Positions 10,884 through 22,803 of a stretch of DNA of 64,000 nucleotides are shown one piece after another (position 1 is the first letter of the stretch; each line of letters opens with the position of its first letter). A program made the translations under genes and the position numbers. Below the pieces are notes generated by a model. The model did not search any database, was not told the DNA's origin, and saw only the letters and a program-made list of their open reading frames with translations. The stretch lies in NCBI GenBank assembly GCA_965649825.1, contig OZ287719.1:62001-126000 (forward strand), written 5' to 3'. Source of the stretch: Penicillus capitatus. Taxonomy: Eukaryota > Chlorophyta.

Positions 10884-13339
10884 TTAAACCGTTAATGATC
10901 GATAGAGCGCATCAATCTCTGGCTGAAATCTTTCTTTGGCTTGATGCCTCTTGAGCTTAAACGTCGGCGTCAGGAGATCGTTGTCCACAGTGAAGGGCTC
11001 GGAGATGAGGCAGATGGCCCGAACCTGCTCAAAGCTGGCAAGCCCTGCAATGCGTCCCTCTCCTTGCATCCCATCCAGCACGGTCGCCAGGACATCGCGA
11101 TCCTCACACAATTTGGGCAGCGTTTTCTTGATCCCCTGATGTTTGGCCCAGGGGAAGAGCACGTCGGTATCTGGCACGACAACGCCGACGAGCTGGTGTT
11201 TCAAACTGTCGCCGTAGACGAAGACTTGAGCCACGAAAGGACATCTGTATATCTCACTCTTTATTGATGTGACGTAAAGTGTGACCATAACCTCGTATAG
11301 ATGTTCTCGATTTTCTCCGGAGCGATGTACTCTCCCTGGGCTAGTTTGAAGAGATTCTTGCGCCGGTCGATGATTTTGAGGCGACCTTTCGGCAACCAAC
11401 ACCCGACATCGCCAGTATGAAACCATCCAGCGGCATCAATGACTTCCGCCGTCTGGGCATCGTCTTTGTGATAGCCTGTAAAGAGCAGAGGACCTCGCAC
11501 ACAAACCTCCCCGCTGCATGCACACAATATTCAAGGCTCGAGTGGCAACGTGAAGGAACCGTGGATAGGGCTCGTCTGTGGTGAAGTAGTTCATCTCGGG
11601 GATATCGACGAGCTTGATTTCGCAGCAAGGCACAGGCGATCCCACGTGGCCCGAGGTCATGTCAGCGAAGTTTGTGAGTGAGATCGTGCAGGACGTCTCT
11701 GTCATACCGTAGCCTTCCATCACCCGTGCGCCGAAACAGATTCTGAGGAAATCGAAGACCTCTGCCGAGATCGGCGATGCCCCTGCGTCATTCTTTCATG
11801 ATGTGACAGGTGTGCGGTGATGTGACGTCCACCTGTGATGAGGTACTCCACTTTGCCACCGAGCTTCTCTTTGAGCTTGGAGAAGACGAGACGGTCATAG
11901 AGGAATCCCAGTCGAGCTTGTGAGATGTCTCCCTTCTCAAGCGCCGCCTTCTTCGACGCGTAGGCTGCTGCAAAGAGCTGCCGAGTGACGATGTCACTCT
12001 CTTTGATCCCACTCATCACCTAATCACACTCTTTGCGCTCAGTTTTCTCCATCGTGTCCCACTTTGTCATAGATTCGGTTGAAAAGACGAGGGACGGAGC
12101 TGAACAGAGTGGGCTTCAGTTCAGCAATGTCATCCAATATTGTCAGAATATCACCGTGATAGAATCCGTACTCCGTCCCCAGGTACATCGCCACCGTGAG
12201 ATTGATCCGTTCGTAGATATGTGCCAGTGGTAGATAAGAGAGAGTCCGATGTCCGGGGACCAGATCCGGAATGAGCGTCACGTTTCCAGCAGCATTGGCA
12301 ACAAGACCTCGATGTGTCATCCTTGCTCCTTTGGGCACTCCTGTCGTGCCACTCGTGTAGCAAATCATCGCCAGATTCTCAGGATCTGGCGGAATGTGCG
12401 GCTTGATGTTCTGTGCGCCCAGTGCTGCCAGTTGGCGCAATGTCATGATTTGACAGGTCGATTGCAAAGGAGCCGTCGGAAGCATGTCTTCCTCTAGACC
12501 CCAAACAATGACGGCCTTGATGGTGTGACAGTTGGATATGGCGTTGAGCATGGTCTTGAGCACAGCGGCGCTGCAGCCGACCGCTTCCGTTTCGGAGTGG
12601 TTACAGATGAAGGTCGCGATATCGGGGCCCAGCGTGTCATACAGAGGGACGGTCGTCATCGAATAGGCATGGCAGGCGGCATCAAGCAGCACCCACTCTG
12701 TATGTTACTCTTTTGAAAATGAGAAGTGTGAGAAAGCGCAGGAACCTTCGCAGTTGATCGAAAAGACGCCGACAGTGGATCCTGCCTTCAGACCCAGATG
12801 CAGCAAACCTGATCCGATTTCTGTCCGTATCGACGCTGCCTGAAACGCACGGTGGTCAGTCACTCTTTGAATGCCACTCGGGTCACACTTTTGCGTAAGG
12901 AATCCACATGTAAGGACCGTAGCTCCCATCCGATCGCTTCTTACGTGTCCCCAAGAATGAAGCCTATTATCCTTGCATCCGTTTCTCACTCTTTTGAGCG
13001 TGATCGACAGTACTTTGCCAAATTGTCTCACACTACGCTCAAGAACATCATAGAGCGTCCGGATCTCTTCGTCTGGTGGAGGAAAACGCGAAATGAGCTT
13101 CTCTGGCGACATAGCCGATCTACACGTCCCTTTCACATTGTGTGCAAAACGTATGCGATAGCAAACCGGACGACATTCCACGGAGCGTCGCTCCTCAAAT
13201 CTTCCGGCAAGAAAACACCATGATGCCACATCGCAATGAACTGCTCACGCTCCTCCGGTGTCGCATCCCGTCTCTGTGCCTCGCCATCGAGGACGACGTG
13301 GTTCGAGAGCACACCCAAACGACGCACGGCCATTTCCAT
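10884..13339 (-). CDS. ACSL-like: long-chain acyl-CoA synthetase (AMP-forming)
   Basis: Nine exons (13167-13339, 13014-13119, 12889-12963, 12746-12839, 12063-12697, 11833-12019, 11560-11782, 11292-11513, 10884-11244) sum to 2,076 nt, 691 residues, a typical ACSL length. Adenylate-forming motifs are clear: the P-loop YTSGTTGVPKGA, MEGYGMTET, the fatty-acyl-CoA-synthetase region around GWFHTGDVG, and KIIDRRKNLFKLAQGEYIAPE with the C-terminal catalytic lysine region. The enzyme activates long-chain fatty acids to acyl-CoA at the ER, peroxisome or outer mitochondrial membrane. Introns are 43 to 50 nt, and at least five carry an AAAGAGTGA-like core. It shares a 72-bp divergent promoter region with eIF2B delta. 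Confidence 0.92.
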
Positions 13340-13411
13340 CGCCACTCGTCAAGATGACGTCACCCCAACGCCACGTCCCTTCGATTATCATTTCGACGAC
13401 ATTGTGTTGCG

Positions 13412-14926
13412 ATGAACCAAAGCGACGGCTCGACATCCCGCGTCGTCGGGTTCATTGTCCCTCGTGAAACGGCCGAATCTGTCGAAACGACCCCGACGCC
13501 ATCGACGGACGCGTCATGTCTATCGGGCTCGCCTTTGGTCGTCTCCATACCGCCCTCCTTTCAGGCCACCCCTCGAGGTCCACCCAGTGAGGCACCTTTC
13601 GGTAGAGGCGGGTCCAAATCGTCGACCTCGGAGTCGATCCTCAACGTCGACCCATCCACAGCGCCCGGCTCCGATGGATTGCGCCAGATGACACCTACGG
13701 ACCGAACGAACGCACCTCCACCGATGACCACACCATCGCCTGCTCAGCCATCTGCCAAGCAGCCGAAGCCAAAGCCGCCAAAGAAGGACCCGCCGCCAGC
13801 CCAGTCGAACAAACCTGGCCCGCGCGGAAGGGGGGAGAAAGTAAAGGATATGAGAAAAGGGAGCAATGCTCCATGCATTGCACTCTTCAATCATTTAGAG
13901 CCATTTCAGCCGTTCTCTCGCCAAGACATGATGCGACAGGAGGAGTTCTGGTCGCTCGATCCCGTTTTCGTCCAGTTCTGTGTGGACTACGGCGAACGGA
14001 AGATCAACGAATCTACGGCCTGCAAGGCGCTACTGGAGGTCTGGCTTCACGCCCTACAGAGCTTCCAGCAGACAAAGAGTGACCTCTTCTACACTCGAGA
14101 ATTTCTCACTTTTCTGAACCATCACATCAAATGCTTGATCCGGTGCCGGGCGATGAACATTGCGATGCGGAATGCGATCAAAGTGATCAAAGTCGAAGTG
14201 TCCAAGCTCAAATCTGGTGTCCCTTTGGAAGAAGGCCGCGATGCCGTGCGTCGCATTCTGCAGAATCTCATCGAAGAGCGTGTGGACGTGGCGCCCTTCA
14301 TTGCCAGTGAGGCCAAAGATCTCATTCGGAACGGAGATGTGATTTTGACGTACTCCGCTTCCGAGACCGTCCTGGCTGTGCTCTCCTACGCCTGGTCTCA
14401 ACAGGAAATGCGATTTCGGGTCGTCGTGGTCGATGTCCGACCCGAATGCGAAGCCAAGAGCTTTCTCCATCGTCTCATGCAGATGGGCATTCCCTGTACG
14501 TACCTCTTTCTCAACGCCCTCTCCTTTGCCCTCAAAGGCGTGACCAAGATCTTGATCGGCGCCTCGGCCGTTTTGAGCAATGGGACAGTCGTGAGCCGCG
14601 CTGGGTCAGCCGCCGTGGCGATGATGGCCCATCGGTCACACATTCCGACGATCGTCTGTTGCCAGACACTCAAATTCCACGAACGGGTCCAACTCGATTC
14701 CTTTACCCACAACGAACTGGGCGATGCGACAGCGCTCCTCTCATCGGCATCGGATCTCACACTTGATCACTCTTTTCTCAGTCTTCTCAACATCCGTTAC
14801 GATTTAATGCCGGCGGCTTTTGTTTCCATGATTGTGAGCGAGTTAGGCATTCTCCCCGCCTCTAGTGTCCCTGTCATTCTCCGTGAACAAGCCAGTAGCG
14901 AAAAGGAACCGCCGACTCTCATTTAA
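13412..14926 (+). CDS. EIF2B4: translation initiation factor eIF2B subunit delta
   Basis: A single exon of 504 residues. The N-terminal 150 residues are low complexity (Ser/Pro/Thr, then lysine-proline rich), as in other delta subunits. The C-terminal part has the helical and Rossmann-like eIF2B alpha/beta/delta fold: ILTYSASETVLAVL, VVDVRPECEAKSF, LIGASAVLSNGTVVSRAGS and VCCQTLKFHERVQ. The protein is part of the regulatory half of eIF2B, the guanine nucleotide exchange factor for eIF2, and senses eIF2 alpha phosphorylation. It converges with uS8 (36 bp between stops). No introns are needed. Confidence 0.95.
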   Translation: MNQSDGSTSRVVGFIVPRETAESVETTPTPSTDASCLSGSPLVVSIPPSFQATPRGPPSEAPFGRGGSKSSTSESILNVDPSTAPGSDGLRQMTPTDRTNAPPPMTTPSPAQPSAKQPKPKPPKKDPPPAQSNKPGPRGRGEKVKDMRKGSNAPCIALFNHLEPFQPFSRQDMMRQEEFWSLDPVFVQFCVDYGERKINESTACKALLEVWLHALQSFQQTKSDLFYTREFLTFLNHHIKCLIRCRAMNIAMRNAIKVIKVEVSKLKSGVPLEEGRDAVRRILQNLIEERVDVAPFIASEAKDLIRNGDVILTYSASETVLAVLSYAWSQQEMRFRVVVVDVRPECEAKSFLHRLMQMGIPCTYLFLNALSFALKGVTKILIGASAVLSNGTVVSRAGSAAVAMMAHRSHIPTIVCCQTLKFHERVQLDSFTHNELGDATALLSSASDLTLDHSFLSLLNIRYDLMPAAFVSMIVSELGILPASSVPVILREQASSEKEPPTLI

Positions 14927-14962
14927 ATCACACTTTTAACACCGATCATCATCGTCATCATC

Positions 14963-15355
14963 TCAATAGAAGAACCCAATCACTTTGCCTCCGACTTTCT
15001 TCCGGCGCGCTTCGATGTGTGTCATGATTCCAGAAGATGTCGTCAGGACGATGTGTCCAAAGAGACGCGATGGCAGCAGGCGTCCCACCCATTTCTCGAT
15101 GTCTTTGTGTGAGATGTTGTATCTCGGAGAGATGACGCCGCACTTGTTGAGACGGCCATTGAGCTCCACGACGATTTTGCCAGAGCGTCTGTCGTCGACG
15201 TACTCGAATTCCCCGATGTACTCGTGCTTCTGCATGAGTTGCAGGAATTTGATGATCACTTTGGACACGGGGCGCAGCAGAACTTGACGCTTCCCGCGGC
15301 GCTCGGCATTGAGAATGGAATTGCAACAGTCGTGCAAGACACTTACGAGCACCAT
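14963..15355 (-). CDS. RPS15A: 40S ribosomal protein uS8 (RPS15A)
   Basis: An uninterrupted 130-residue ORF, exactly the family length. Family-defining stretches include [59 protein letters not shown] and the C-terminal GGKVIGFFY. uS8 binds 18S rRNA in the small-subunit body and is essential for assembly. Only 64 bp separate its ATG from the stop of the BolA-like gene upstream on the same strand. Confidence 0.98.
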   Translation of the reverse strand: MVLVSVLHDCCNSILNAERRGKRQVLLRPVSKVIIKFLQLMQKHEYIGEFEYVDDRRSGKIVVELNGRLNKCGVISPRYNISHKDIEKWVGRLLPSRLFGHIVLTTSSGIMTHIEARRKKVGGKVIGFFY

Positions 15356-15419
15356 CGTCGATCAAACGCGCTCGATGGCGGCGGAACGTATAGAATGCCT
15401 TAAATGATGATCCTTATGA

Positions 15420-15737
15420 TCATTCCCGTTTCCTTGTCTGCAATAGAAAACCATGCCAGTTGGGAATCTCGTCCTTCAGAATGTCTTTGACTTTTCGGTG
15501 CTGTGCGATGGTAGTGAGTCCCCTACGAGCGGCAAGAGGTGATAAGGGAGACCGTGTGTACGTTCGATGGTACTGGAAATCGGTGGAGGCGACGTCGATG
15601 TTGAACATCGTCCCGCAGCCGCCGCTCGTGTCTTCGACGATGACATGACTGTTCTTGAGGTGTCGTTGTAAGAGCGAGGTGATCTTCTGTACGGCGGACG
15701 AAGAGGCAAAGGCTCTTCGAGGCGTCGTTGTCCACAT
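15420..15737 (-). CDS. BOLA3-like: BolA-like protein, BOLA3 type
   Basis: Two exons (15574-15737, 15420-15522) around an in-frame 51-nt GT-AG intron give 88 residues. The BolA fold signature is visible: SGGCGTMFNIDV in the beta strand region, then TTIAQHRKVKDILKDEI with the conserved invariant histidine, then WHGFLLQT. The N-terminus MWTTTPRRAFASS is a plausible short mitochondrial presequence. BOLA3 works with glutaredoxin 5 and NFU1 in delivery of [4Fe-4S] clusters in mitochondria. If the intron were retained, 17 extra residues would be inserted into the fold, so splicing is favoured. Confidence 0.88.
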   Translation of the reverse strand: MWTTTPRRAFASSSAVQKITSLLQRHLKNSHVIVEDTSGGCGTMFNIDVASTDFQYHRTYTRSPLSPLAARRGLTTIAQHRKVKDILKDEIPNWHGFLLQTRKRE

Positions 15738-16655
15738 TGAATGACCTCGATCAATCAATTGTATACGATATCTTATACCGACGGGCACACGCATCAGTTG
15801 GTGCGTTCGTGCAATGGAACGATCATAGCTTCTGTGCATGGCACACATCTAGCTGCAGCTTTAATTTGGATTCTTCTGTGCTACAGCTGAGTTTGTGTAT
15901 CTTGAAAGATTACGCTCTACCAGAAGGAGTTGTCCTCAAAGAGGTCGATCGTCCACAAGATCATTTAATAGCGTCCTTCTGTTTGGATCCGCTGTTCGAG
16001 TACCAAAGGTGTCTTCTTTGTCTGCGCCTGGAGTTTTGTACCATTAACTGCAGCTAAACTGTATGTCTGGCAGCAATCAAGCAAGGTATCGATTCATAGC
16101 AGTTGGATATGGCGGTTGGACTGTCATCAGCTGAAGTTGTCACATCAAAGTCGTCCAACATTGCCGTCGGTTAACGGTGTTTGTTATTCTCTCCTTTGTT
16201 CCTTCGTTGCATGACGCTTCAAAAGAGTGATGAGGATTCTATCTCTATTCTGAGGCTGGCTGTGAAGTCTTGCGCCAGAAAACTCGAATGCTGGAGCAAC
16301 CCGCGTCTTTTTTCGGCCCGAAGGAAATCTGTTCGTGCAGCCGACAAGGGTTCCTTTCTTAAGGAATGTGTGGTTTGACTTACCAGCACCAGACACTCAA
16401 TGGACATTGTGATACATCTTTTATTCGGACAGAAGCAATCCGGATAGAACCTGAAATAGCTGCACGTCTAACGCGCTACCGAGACCGGGAAAACGTTGTT
16501 TTGGCGGCGCACTCAGAACAATCGACATCTATACTTAAAGATGAACAGTTGAGATGGAGCTTTAGACGGCAGCTCCGTTCAATGGATTCCTTCAAACGTG
16601 CCTGACAGGCTAAACAGGATAAGAGTGTAACAGGAGACATCCGCAGTTGTAACCT
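15738..16655. other. intergenic boundary between gene-dense and repeat-rich halves
   Basis: About 0.9 kb in which I see no gene I can support. One AAAAGAGTGATGAGG string occurs near 16212, the last example of the gene-dense intron motif. From here on ankyrin genes and mobile elements dominate. Confidence 0.5.
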
Positions 16656-18694
16656 TTAAGTACGCAAGAGAGACTGGAGGGTAGATCGAATCTGCGGAGA
16701 ACAGTCACGACTCATGCATATGACATTATACGGAGTCCTTCCGTATTTGTCCTTAATCGTCTTTGACGCTCCACGATCGAGCAGCATCTGTCCAACGGGT
16801 TAAATGTATCAGAACCCAGAACCGTTTTAACTCACCCTTGCAATTTCAACACTTCCAACTGCTGCCGCAGTATGAAGTGGAGTGATTCCCCAATTGTTCG
16901 TCGCTTTGATGCTTGCACCTCTGTTAAGCAGGATCTGCGTCGAAGGCCTCTCTCTACCGCAGAAGAAGTAAAACAGTTTCGTCGACGCACCTTGACGATT
17001 TCAACATGTATATATGATATTGCGTCATGAAGCGCTTTCCAACCGTTTTTATCACTCGCCTCCATGTCTGCACCTCGATCAAGCAGAACCTAGGTCGACA
17101 GCCATCCGTCTCGGAAGACAGTGCACAGTTTTGTCAACGCACCTTTACAACTTCAACTCTGTTCTGCGACACTGCAACACTAAGTGTCGTCCTTCCGATG
17201 GAATCTCTCGACTCGATATCTGCACCTCGATTGAGCAGGACCTGCGTCGGAGAATGTGTCTCAAAAGACGGCGATTAGTCGCGTCGAAGCACCTTGACGA
17301 GTTCAACCTTTCCAGTCCCCGCTGCCGAAATCAGACCGACAGATGGAGCACTGCCGGTCGCCTCGAACTGTGCGACTTGGTCGAGTGTCTGTATCCACGA
17401 TAGACATCCTTATAAGACCCGAAGCGATCAGTATCGCTCGCACCTCTGCGATTTCGACGTATCCAGACGCTTTCGCCAACTGACTTGGAGTACGTCCGTG
17501 GCTATCCGTTGTCGCAGACTTTGCGCCACGACCCAGCAGAACCTACATCGACAGATATCGCTGGAGAGAGCTTGCGCATCCGCGTCGCACCATTGCGACT
17601 TCGGCATCTCCTCGAGATGCCGCCCAGGAAAGCGGCGTCCGTCGACTGCCGTCAGTGACGTCGAGCGTTGCGCCACTGTCGAGCAGAACCTGCAGAAGAT
17701 GCAATCACGATTTTTATAATGAGAGAGAGAGAGAGAGCGACGCACCTTCACTAGATCCACGATCTTCGACTGTGCTGCACGGTGGAGTGGCCTCTGTCCT
17801 CCTTCGCCCACCGCCTCTACGTTCGCTCCTCCACCGATGAGAGCCTGCAGACACGACGGTTCTTCACAGATCGCCGCCGAAAGCAGGACGCACTTTGACG
17901 ATCTCGACGGTCCCGTAGAGCGAAGCGTAATGGAGTGGTCTGTTTTGTCTTGTGTCGGTCGCCTCGGTGTTAGCGCCGCCGACGAGGAGAGCCTAAAAAA
18001 CTTCTGTCTCCGAGAAGCTTTACACAGCAGGTCGTTACTTTGACTATTTCCACGTTCCGGCTTGAAACGGCGTAGAAAAGCGGAGTCCATTGTGTAGCGG
18101 TTGCCGCTTCGATCTCTGCGCCCTCAGCGAGTATGAACTGACAAGACTCCTGTCAGCGAGATTCGCACCATCAAGGACGCACCCTTATCATGTCCGCCTT
18201 CTCGGACAGAACAGCGTAGTAGAGCGGCGTCAGCCCTGTCTCGTCCTTGGCTTCGATGTCGGCTCCTCCGCGAAGAAGTGCCTGCATGGGCGATAAGCTT
18301 CGACGAGCATAGTCAATAGGCATGTCGCACTTTCGCATCGTCAGTTTTTCCGTTGGCCACTGCCAGGTGAAGGGGAGTCGGCCCCGTGTTGCTGCTGCCC
18401 GCATCGTTACTTGCGCCGCTTCCGACCGAAAACTGCAAAGGCAATTTCCGCGGCTGCAGCCACCCGTAGCGGGACATCGATTACCTGATGTGTTTCATGG
18501 TCGATTTCGTTAGCGTCGACGCGCAGTCGCTTGCTATCGGGATGTTGCTCCGTGGACGACAGAACTGCTTCCACGGCAACACGCTCGTCGAGAGATGGAT
18601 GGAATGGTTCAGTGGCGGCGGCACCCTGGCTGGCGGATGTCGCGTAGAAGACCAGAAGAAGACACGTCCACGCGTGCAGCACGGCGCACTTCAT
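16656..18694 (-). CDS. secreted ankyrin-repeat protein, 12 repeats, one repeat per exon
   Basis: The ATG at 18694 opens a clear signal peptide (MKCAVLHAWTCLLLVFYATS). A spacer of about 65 residues follows and then about 12 ankyrin repeats, each a 33-residue unit of the type ALLRGGADIEAKDETGLTPL. Nearly every repeat ends in xxVVK/V at a 5' splice site GTGCGTC and the next begins after an AG at xLL, so exons of about 99 nt alternate with introns of about 50 to 80 nt. The last repeat (MLLDRGASKTIKDKYGRTPY) runs into a short tail and a TAA at 16656. The protein is predicted to enter the secretory pathway and act by protein binding; an effector role is possible but not shown. Exact borders of some middle exons (17,290-17,700) are uncertain. 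Confidence 0.72.
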
Positions 18695-21465
18695 GTTTCC
18701 GCGGAGAAACAGGTATTATACGACCGCGAACGGGAAATGTTCTATACTCGGACTGAAATGTGAAGTTTGAATCAAATGCGACCTCAGGAATGGAATGCAT
18801 GGTCGAATTTGTATCGCGTCCGAGCTGCCATCTAAATGCTGTACTGGACATCATCGTCGCCTCTCGTCATCGTTTTACTGCGACTCATCTCGCATGCAGC
18901 AAATCTCAGATACTGGTTATCATGCGGCCAGAGCAGAGAGAGGTCGGTTATCCTGCGACTCTCCCCGTGTCCGTCTCTGAACTGTTGCGCGCGGTCGCTT
19001 TGCTCTGCGAGCGAGCGACACCCGCCCTCCGACGCTGACATGGGCACATTCATCCAGAACGAGAGATCTCTAAGTTTTTGGAGTTGCTAAGGACGGCTTC
19101 AGTTGGCAAAGGCTCTCTGCGTCGATATCCTGACAAAAAGAACGTCGTCACTCGGACAGCAATCACGCCGAATGGCACAGCGGATCTGTCGCGACCGTCG
19201 AATCTGATAGCAGTCGGACATGTCTGCTGTATTGCACTCTTCTTTGAAGCCTTGCATGGATGTACAGGAGACTTCGTGGAGAACTACTGCGTAGACACGA
19301 CGTGTCTAGCACTTTGCACATCTGTCGGATGCGACAGGTCATGATGCACCACCATGAGTCGCTTGTCTGCGGAGCGATTCGCCTAGGAACTGACACTAGT
19401 GGAAAGCGACTTGTGAAGCGGTCGATGCGTCTGAGGATATCTTGTGACCTGACAGACGAACTGTAGAATGATGCGGTAGACGGTCTGACCTGATATCTGG
19501 GAACAAGGCTACAGCCAGTTTGCAGAGAATGGGCAACTCCGTGTGCCTGTGACGATTCCACCTCGTTTGATTCGAAGAACTGATCGCATTGACGCTCTGT
19601 CGCAGACAACGGTTCCCGTTTCCTCGGTGGTGCACACTCTATCCTCTTGCTGGTTGTCGATGACGAGGTATGAGGCGTGAGGTACTGTGCGACGCCATGC
19701 GATTTCGTCTGCTGCGTGTCCGAGGCAGCCTTCTGTCTGTCTGTCTGTCTGTCTGACGCTGTTCTTGCTCGTCGTGGCTGTTCTTTGAGAAGACGCACAA
19801 TGATGCAGCGCACCGTCAGATTCGGGGGTAGCGGACTCGCCGTCGCTGCGCGTTAGATTCGCCGTCTCGACATGACGTCGACAGTGTGTCAGGGCAGTTG
19901 TGACGCACTCGTCTCGGCAGCCACCTGATGGACGACGTAATGTTCATGGTCTTCATTGGCGACTCGGAAGAGAGAATCTCGTTCTACAGCGCAGCAAAGA
20001 GGAAACTTGTCAGTGTCGACGACAATGGAGCGATGTTCTGCGAATCGGAGAGGAGCATTGAAGACGGCACGATTCTTTACGGATGGAAAACGGGAGATGG
20101 GTCGGCCTAGACGCCACATGAGGAGCACGTGGAGGCGGCAACGTGGTTACAACTCGAGATTATCCGAACTCTTCTTAAGGGACTACAGATCTATATTTCA
20201 AACGCACTGGTGGAAGCAAGATAAGAGTATCTGCGCGTCAGCAAAGACGAGGAACACGTCGCGACGCGTATATGCGGAGGACAAAGAGAAACTCCTGCAG
20301 GTCGTTGGCCTCTATGGGCCGTCCGAGATCTACGCCGACCTATTCGTAGAAGCGCCAATAAACTGCGCCGTCTGTTCTGCCGGCAAAGAAAGAACACTGC
20401 AGCTTGAAATGCTGGGGAACTAAGTTAGCAGCGTCAACATTCGACGCGCCCATCGTTTGCGCGTGCTTGAGCTGCGTCACCTGCGTGATTCTGTGGGGCC
20501 TTCGCAACTTGCAGAATTCTGGAACGTGTGTCCTTGCATGTATAAGGACATCAATCACTTCAAACAGATGGTCACATCACGTGATGGTCATCAGCCGTCG
20601 CGATAAAGATCTGACCACTGTCGGGTCCGATCCGTGGCAAGTCTACCAGCGTGTTTATCTTCCGGCGTTAAAGACGACGAAGATACGATTTCCAGCCGAG
20701 CCCGAGGAGAAGGCCCTGCGAGGTCGGGTCTCCGTAAGAAAGCTGTCTTGTCTGTGTTGTTCCAAGTCGAGCAGACCGTTTGTCCTCAGTCGCTGCGCGT
20801 CACATACCAAGGCGACCGACATGCGTGCACACGCGCTGCCCTCTAAGTCACACGATGGTTCTCTTGTGGTTGTTACAGAGAACGACATGAGCAGAGCGGC
20901 GTAGAAGGTTCTGCGGACACCATCTCTGTAAAGGTGATTTGCGCATCGAGCGTTTTCCGTTGTTTCGCCGAAAGGAAGGAGTGATCGCATCCATTCTCTG
21001 AGGAATATGTGATGTCTGATCGTGCAGTCTTCCGAACCACATCGCTTTAGTCGCTGAAGACTGAAGTGCATCTCAATTTCTTCGAGCCACTATTACTGGA
21101 TCTCGGCGAATGTCGAAGGAGAAACGATGGTCCTGTCTGTGCGAGACTCCTGTCACATTCTGTGCGAGGAAGTTCACGATTCGTCGCATCGTCGACGGAG
21201 AACGTGGGCGAAAGCGGCGCGATTCCGTCACCCCTGACTCGCAGTTTGTTCCAAACTCCAAACATCTGTGTTTCTTCGGCTAAAAGCCGTAGAATCTCAT
21301 CTTCCCCCTTTACCCAGCTAGTGACAACAGAATCGGGATTCATGCGTTCCATCGAGACCTTATGCAAAACAGTCTCGGCATTGTCTTTCGGTAGGACATC
21401 ATTGCCAAAAAGGAAAAAACACCGCAAAAAACGCCTCGGCTAGCACAGGAGAACGGTGCCCGACA
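18695..21465. other. no gene recognised; contains simple repeat and conserved flank
   Basis: About 2.8 kb without a recognisable protein. A TCTG tetranucleotide run occupies 19732-19755. From about 20,990 the sequence is homologous to the flanks at 44.74 kb and 51.95 kb that accompany the other ankyrin genes. That flank encodes a minus-strand reading frame of about 66 residues with similar translations in all three copies (around SWVKGEDEILRLLAE; 21230-21427, 44949-45149, 52243-52443), but it lacks an upstream ATG, so I do not call it a gene. Confidence 0.45.
19732..19755. repeat. (TCTG)n microsatellite
   Basis: Six consecutive TCTG units. An equivalent run in the opposite orientation (CAGA) occurs at 47416-47438. 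Confidence 0.9.
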
Positions 21466-22803
21466 TTAAAAGAAGTGTCCGTCGGGCTTCAATCGAGACA
21501 CGATCTCGTCGGGAATAGTGCAGAACAGCCCAATAGTGCATAGGTAATCGTATGCAATGTTCCCGCAGACGTCTTCTGCAGTTGTGGATGCTCCTTTGTC
21601 GAGCAGCATCTGTGGAGCATCGAGCGAGTACTGCACAGTGGACAAACAGAGTGACGCACCTCAATGATCTCGGGTATTCCGATTGCTGCGGCTAAATGAA
21701 GAGGTCTCGCTCCGCTGGGTACCTTTGTTTTTTCGACATCGGCGACAGCTTCAAGCAGAGCCTGCACAAACAGATTCTTGTCTGGGAGAACCTCCGACAC
21801 ACGAGATGGATGTACTTTTATTGCTTCGACGTTCACAGTGGTTATTGTGGCAATGAGTGGTGTCATTCCAGCAACATTAACTGCGTCGATATCTGCGCCT
21901 TCATCGATTAGATACTACACAAGAGTCCCACTAAGACAGAGCGTTCATGTGGCTCGAGACGCACTTTCATGACTTCAGCAAATTCACCCTGCATGGAGGG
22001 TTCTAGCCGCTCATCAACTACTGTCAGCGCCGCTGCGAGAAGTGCATTATTTCCTTTGGTGTCAACTGCTTTGACATCTGCGCCTTTACTGATTAGATAC
22101 TACAGAAGAGTCTCACGACGACAGAACGTGCGTGCGGCTCGAGACGTACTTTCACCATTTCCGCATTTCTTCTACCAGACGCATAGAGAAGCGGAGTAAG
22201 ATGAGCGAGATCGGCTGCTTCGATGTTTGCTCCTCTGTCGATTAGATACTACAGAAGAATCCCGCGACAAATGAAACGTCCGTACAGTTCGTAACACACT
22301 TTCGCAACTTCTGTTCTGTCCTTAAACAGCGCCCAATGGAGTGCAGTCCATCCATCGCTGTCGATCCCCTCGATGTCTGCTCCGTCGTCCAGCAGAGCCT
22401 GTTTACGAGTGGTCCTTCTCTGAGAACCTTGTCACACTGAAGAGACGCACCTCCGCTTATTTCACGTCTCCATCCATCGCCGTCAGGTGAAAAGGAGTCG
22501 TTTCCTGTTTGTCATGTGCATGGAGCTTTGCGTTGCGCTCGAGCGGCATACGTTGTCAGTCTCCGCTGGCGCGCATAACCTAGATCATGGTTGCACCTGG
22601 TGAAGTTCGTCCCTCTTTTGAACGGCGAGGTGTGAGGTAATGTTTCCGCCGTCCACGCCCGCGAACAACTGTGCCCCTTTCAGACAACGACACACACGTT
22701 TTTACGACGTCGCGTGAAGCTAACCGGTGATACCACGGCTGCCGGATGCCACACGGGAAGCGAGCAGAAGACAGAGCCACACGTACAGCACACGGCACCT
22801 CAT
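21466..22803 (-). pseudogene. secreted ankyrin-repeat gene, copy A, with in-frame TAA
   Basis: The ATG at 22803 starts a signal peptide (MRCRVLYVWLCLLLASRVAS). After an intron, about seven ankyrin repeats follow, one per exon, for example GADIEGIDSDGWTALHWAL and GARPLHLAAAIGIPEIIE, and the gene ends with a conserved tail and TAA at 21466. The first repeat carries a TAA (22457-22459) where copy B has GAA, so translation should stop after the first half-repeat unless splicing avoids it. The genome uses TAA as a normal stop elsewhere (eIF2B delta), so a recoded stop is unlikely. Copies B (45,188) and C (52,482) are paralogues. Confidence 0.7.

Noticed and set aside
22457-22459. Reassigned TAA codon
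   Set aside because: eIF2B delta, the kinase and ankyrin genes end at TAA in normal places, so TAA acts as stop in this genome.
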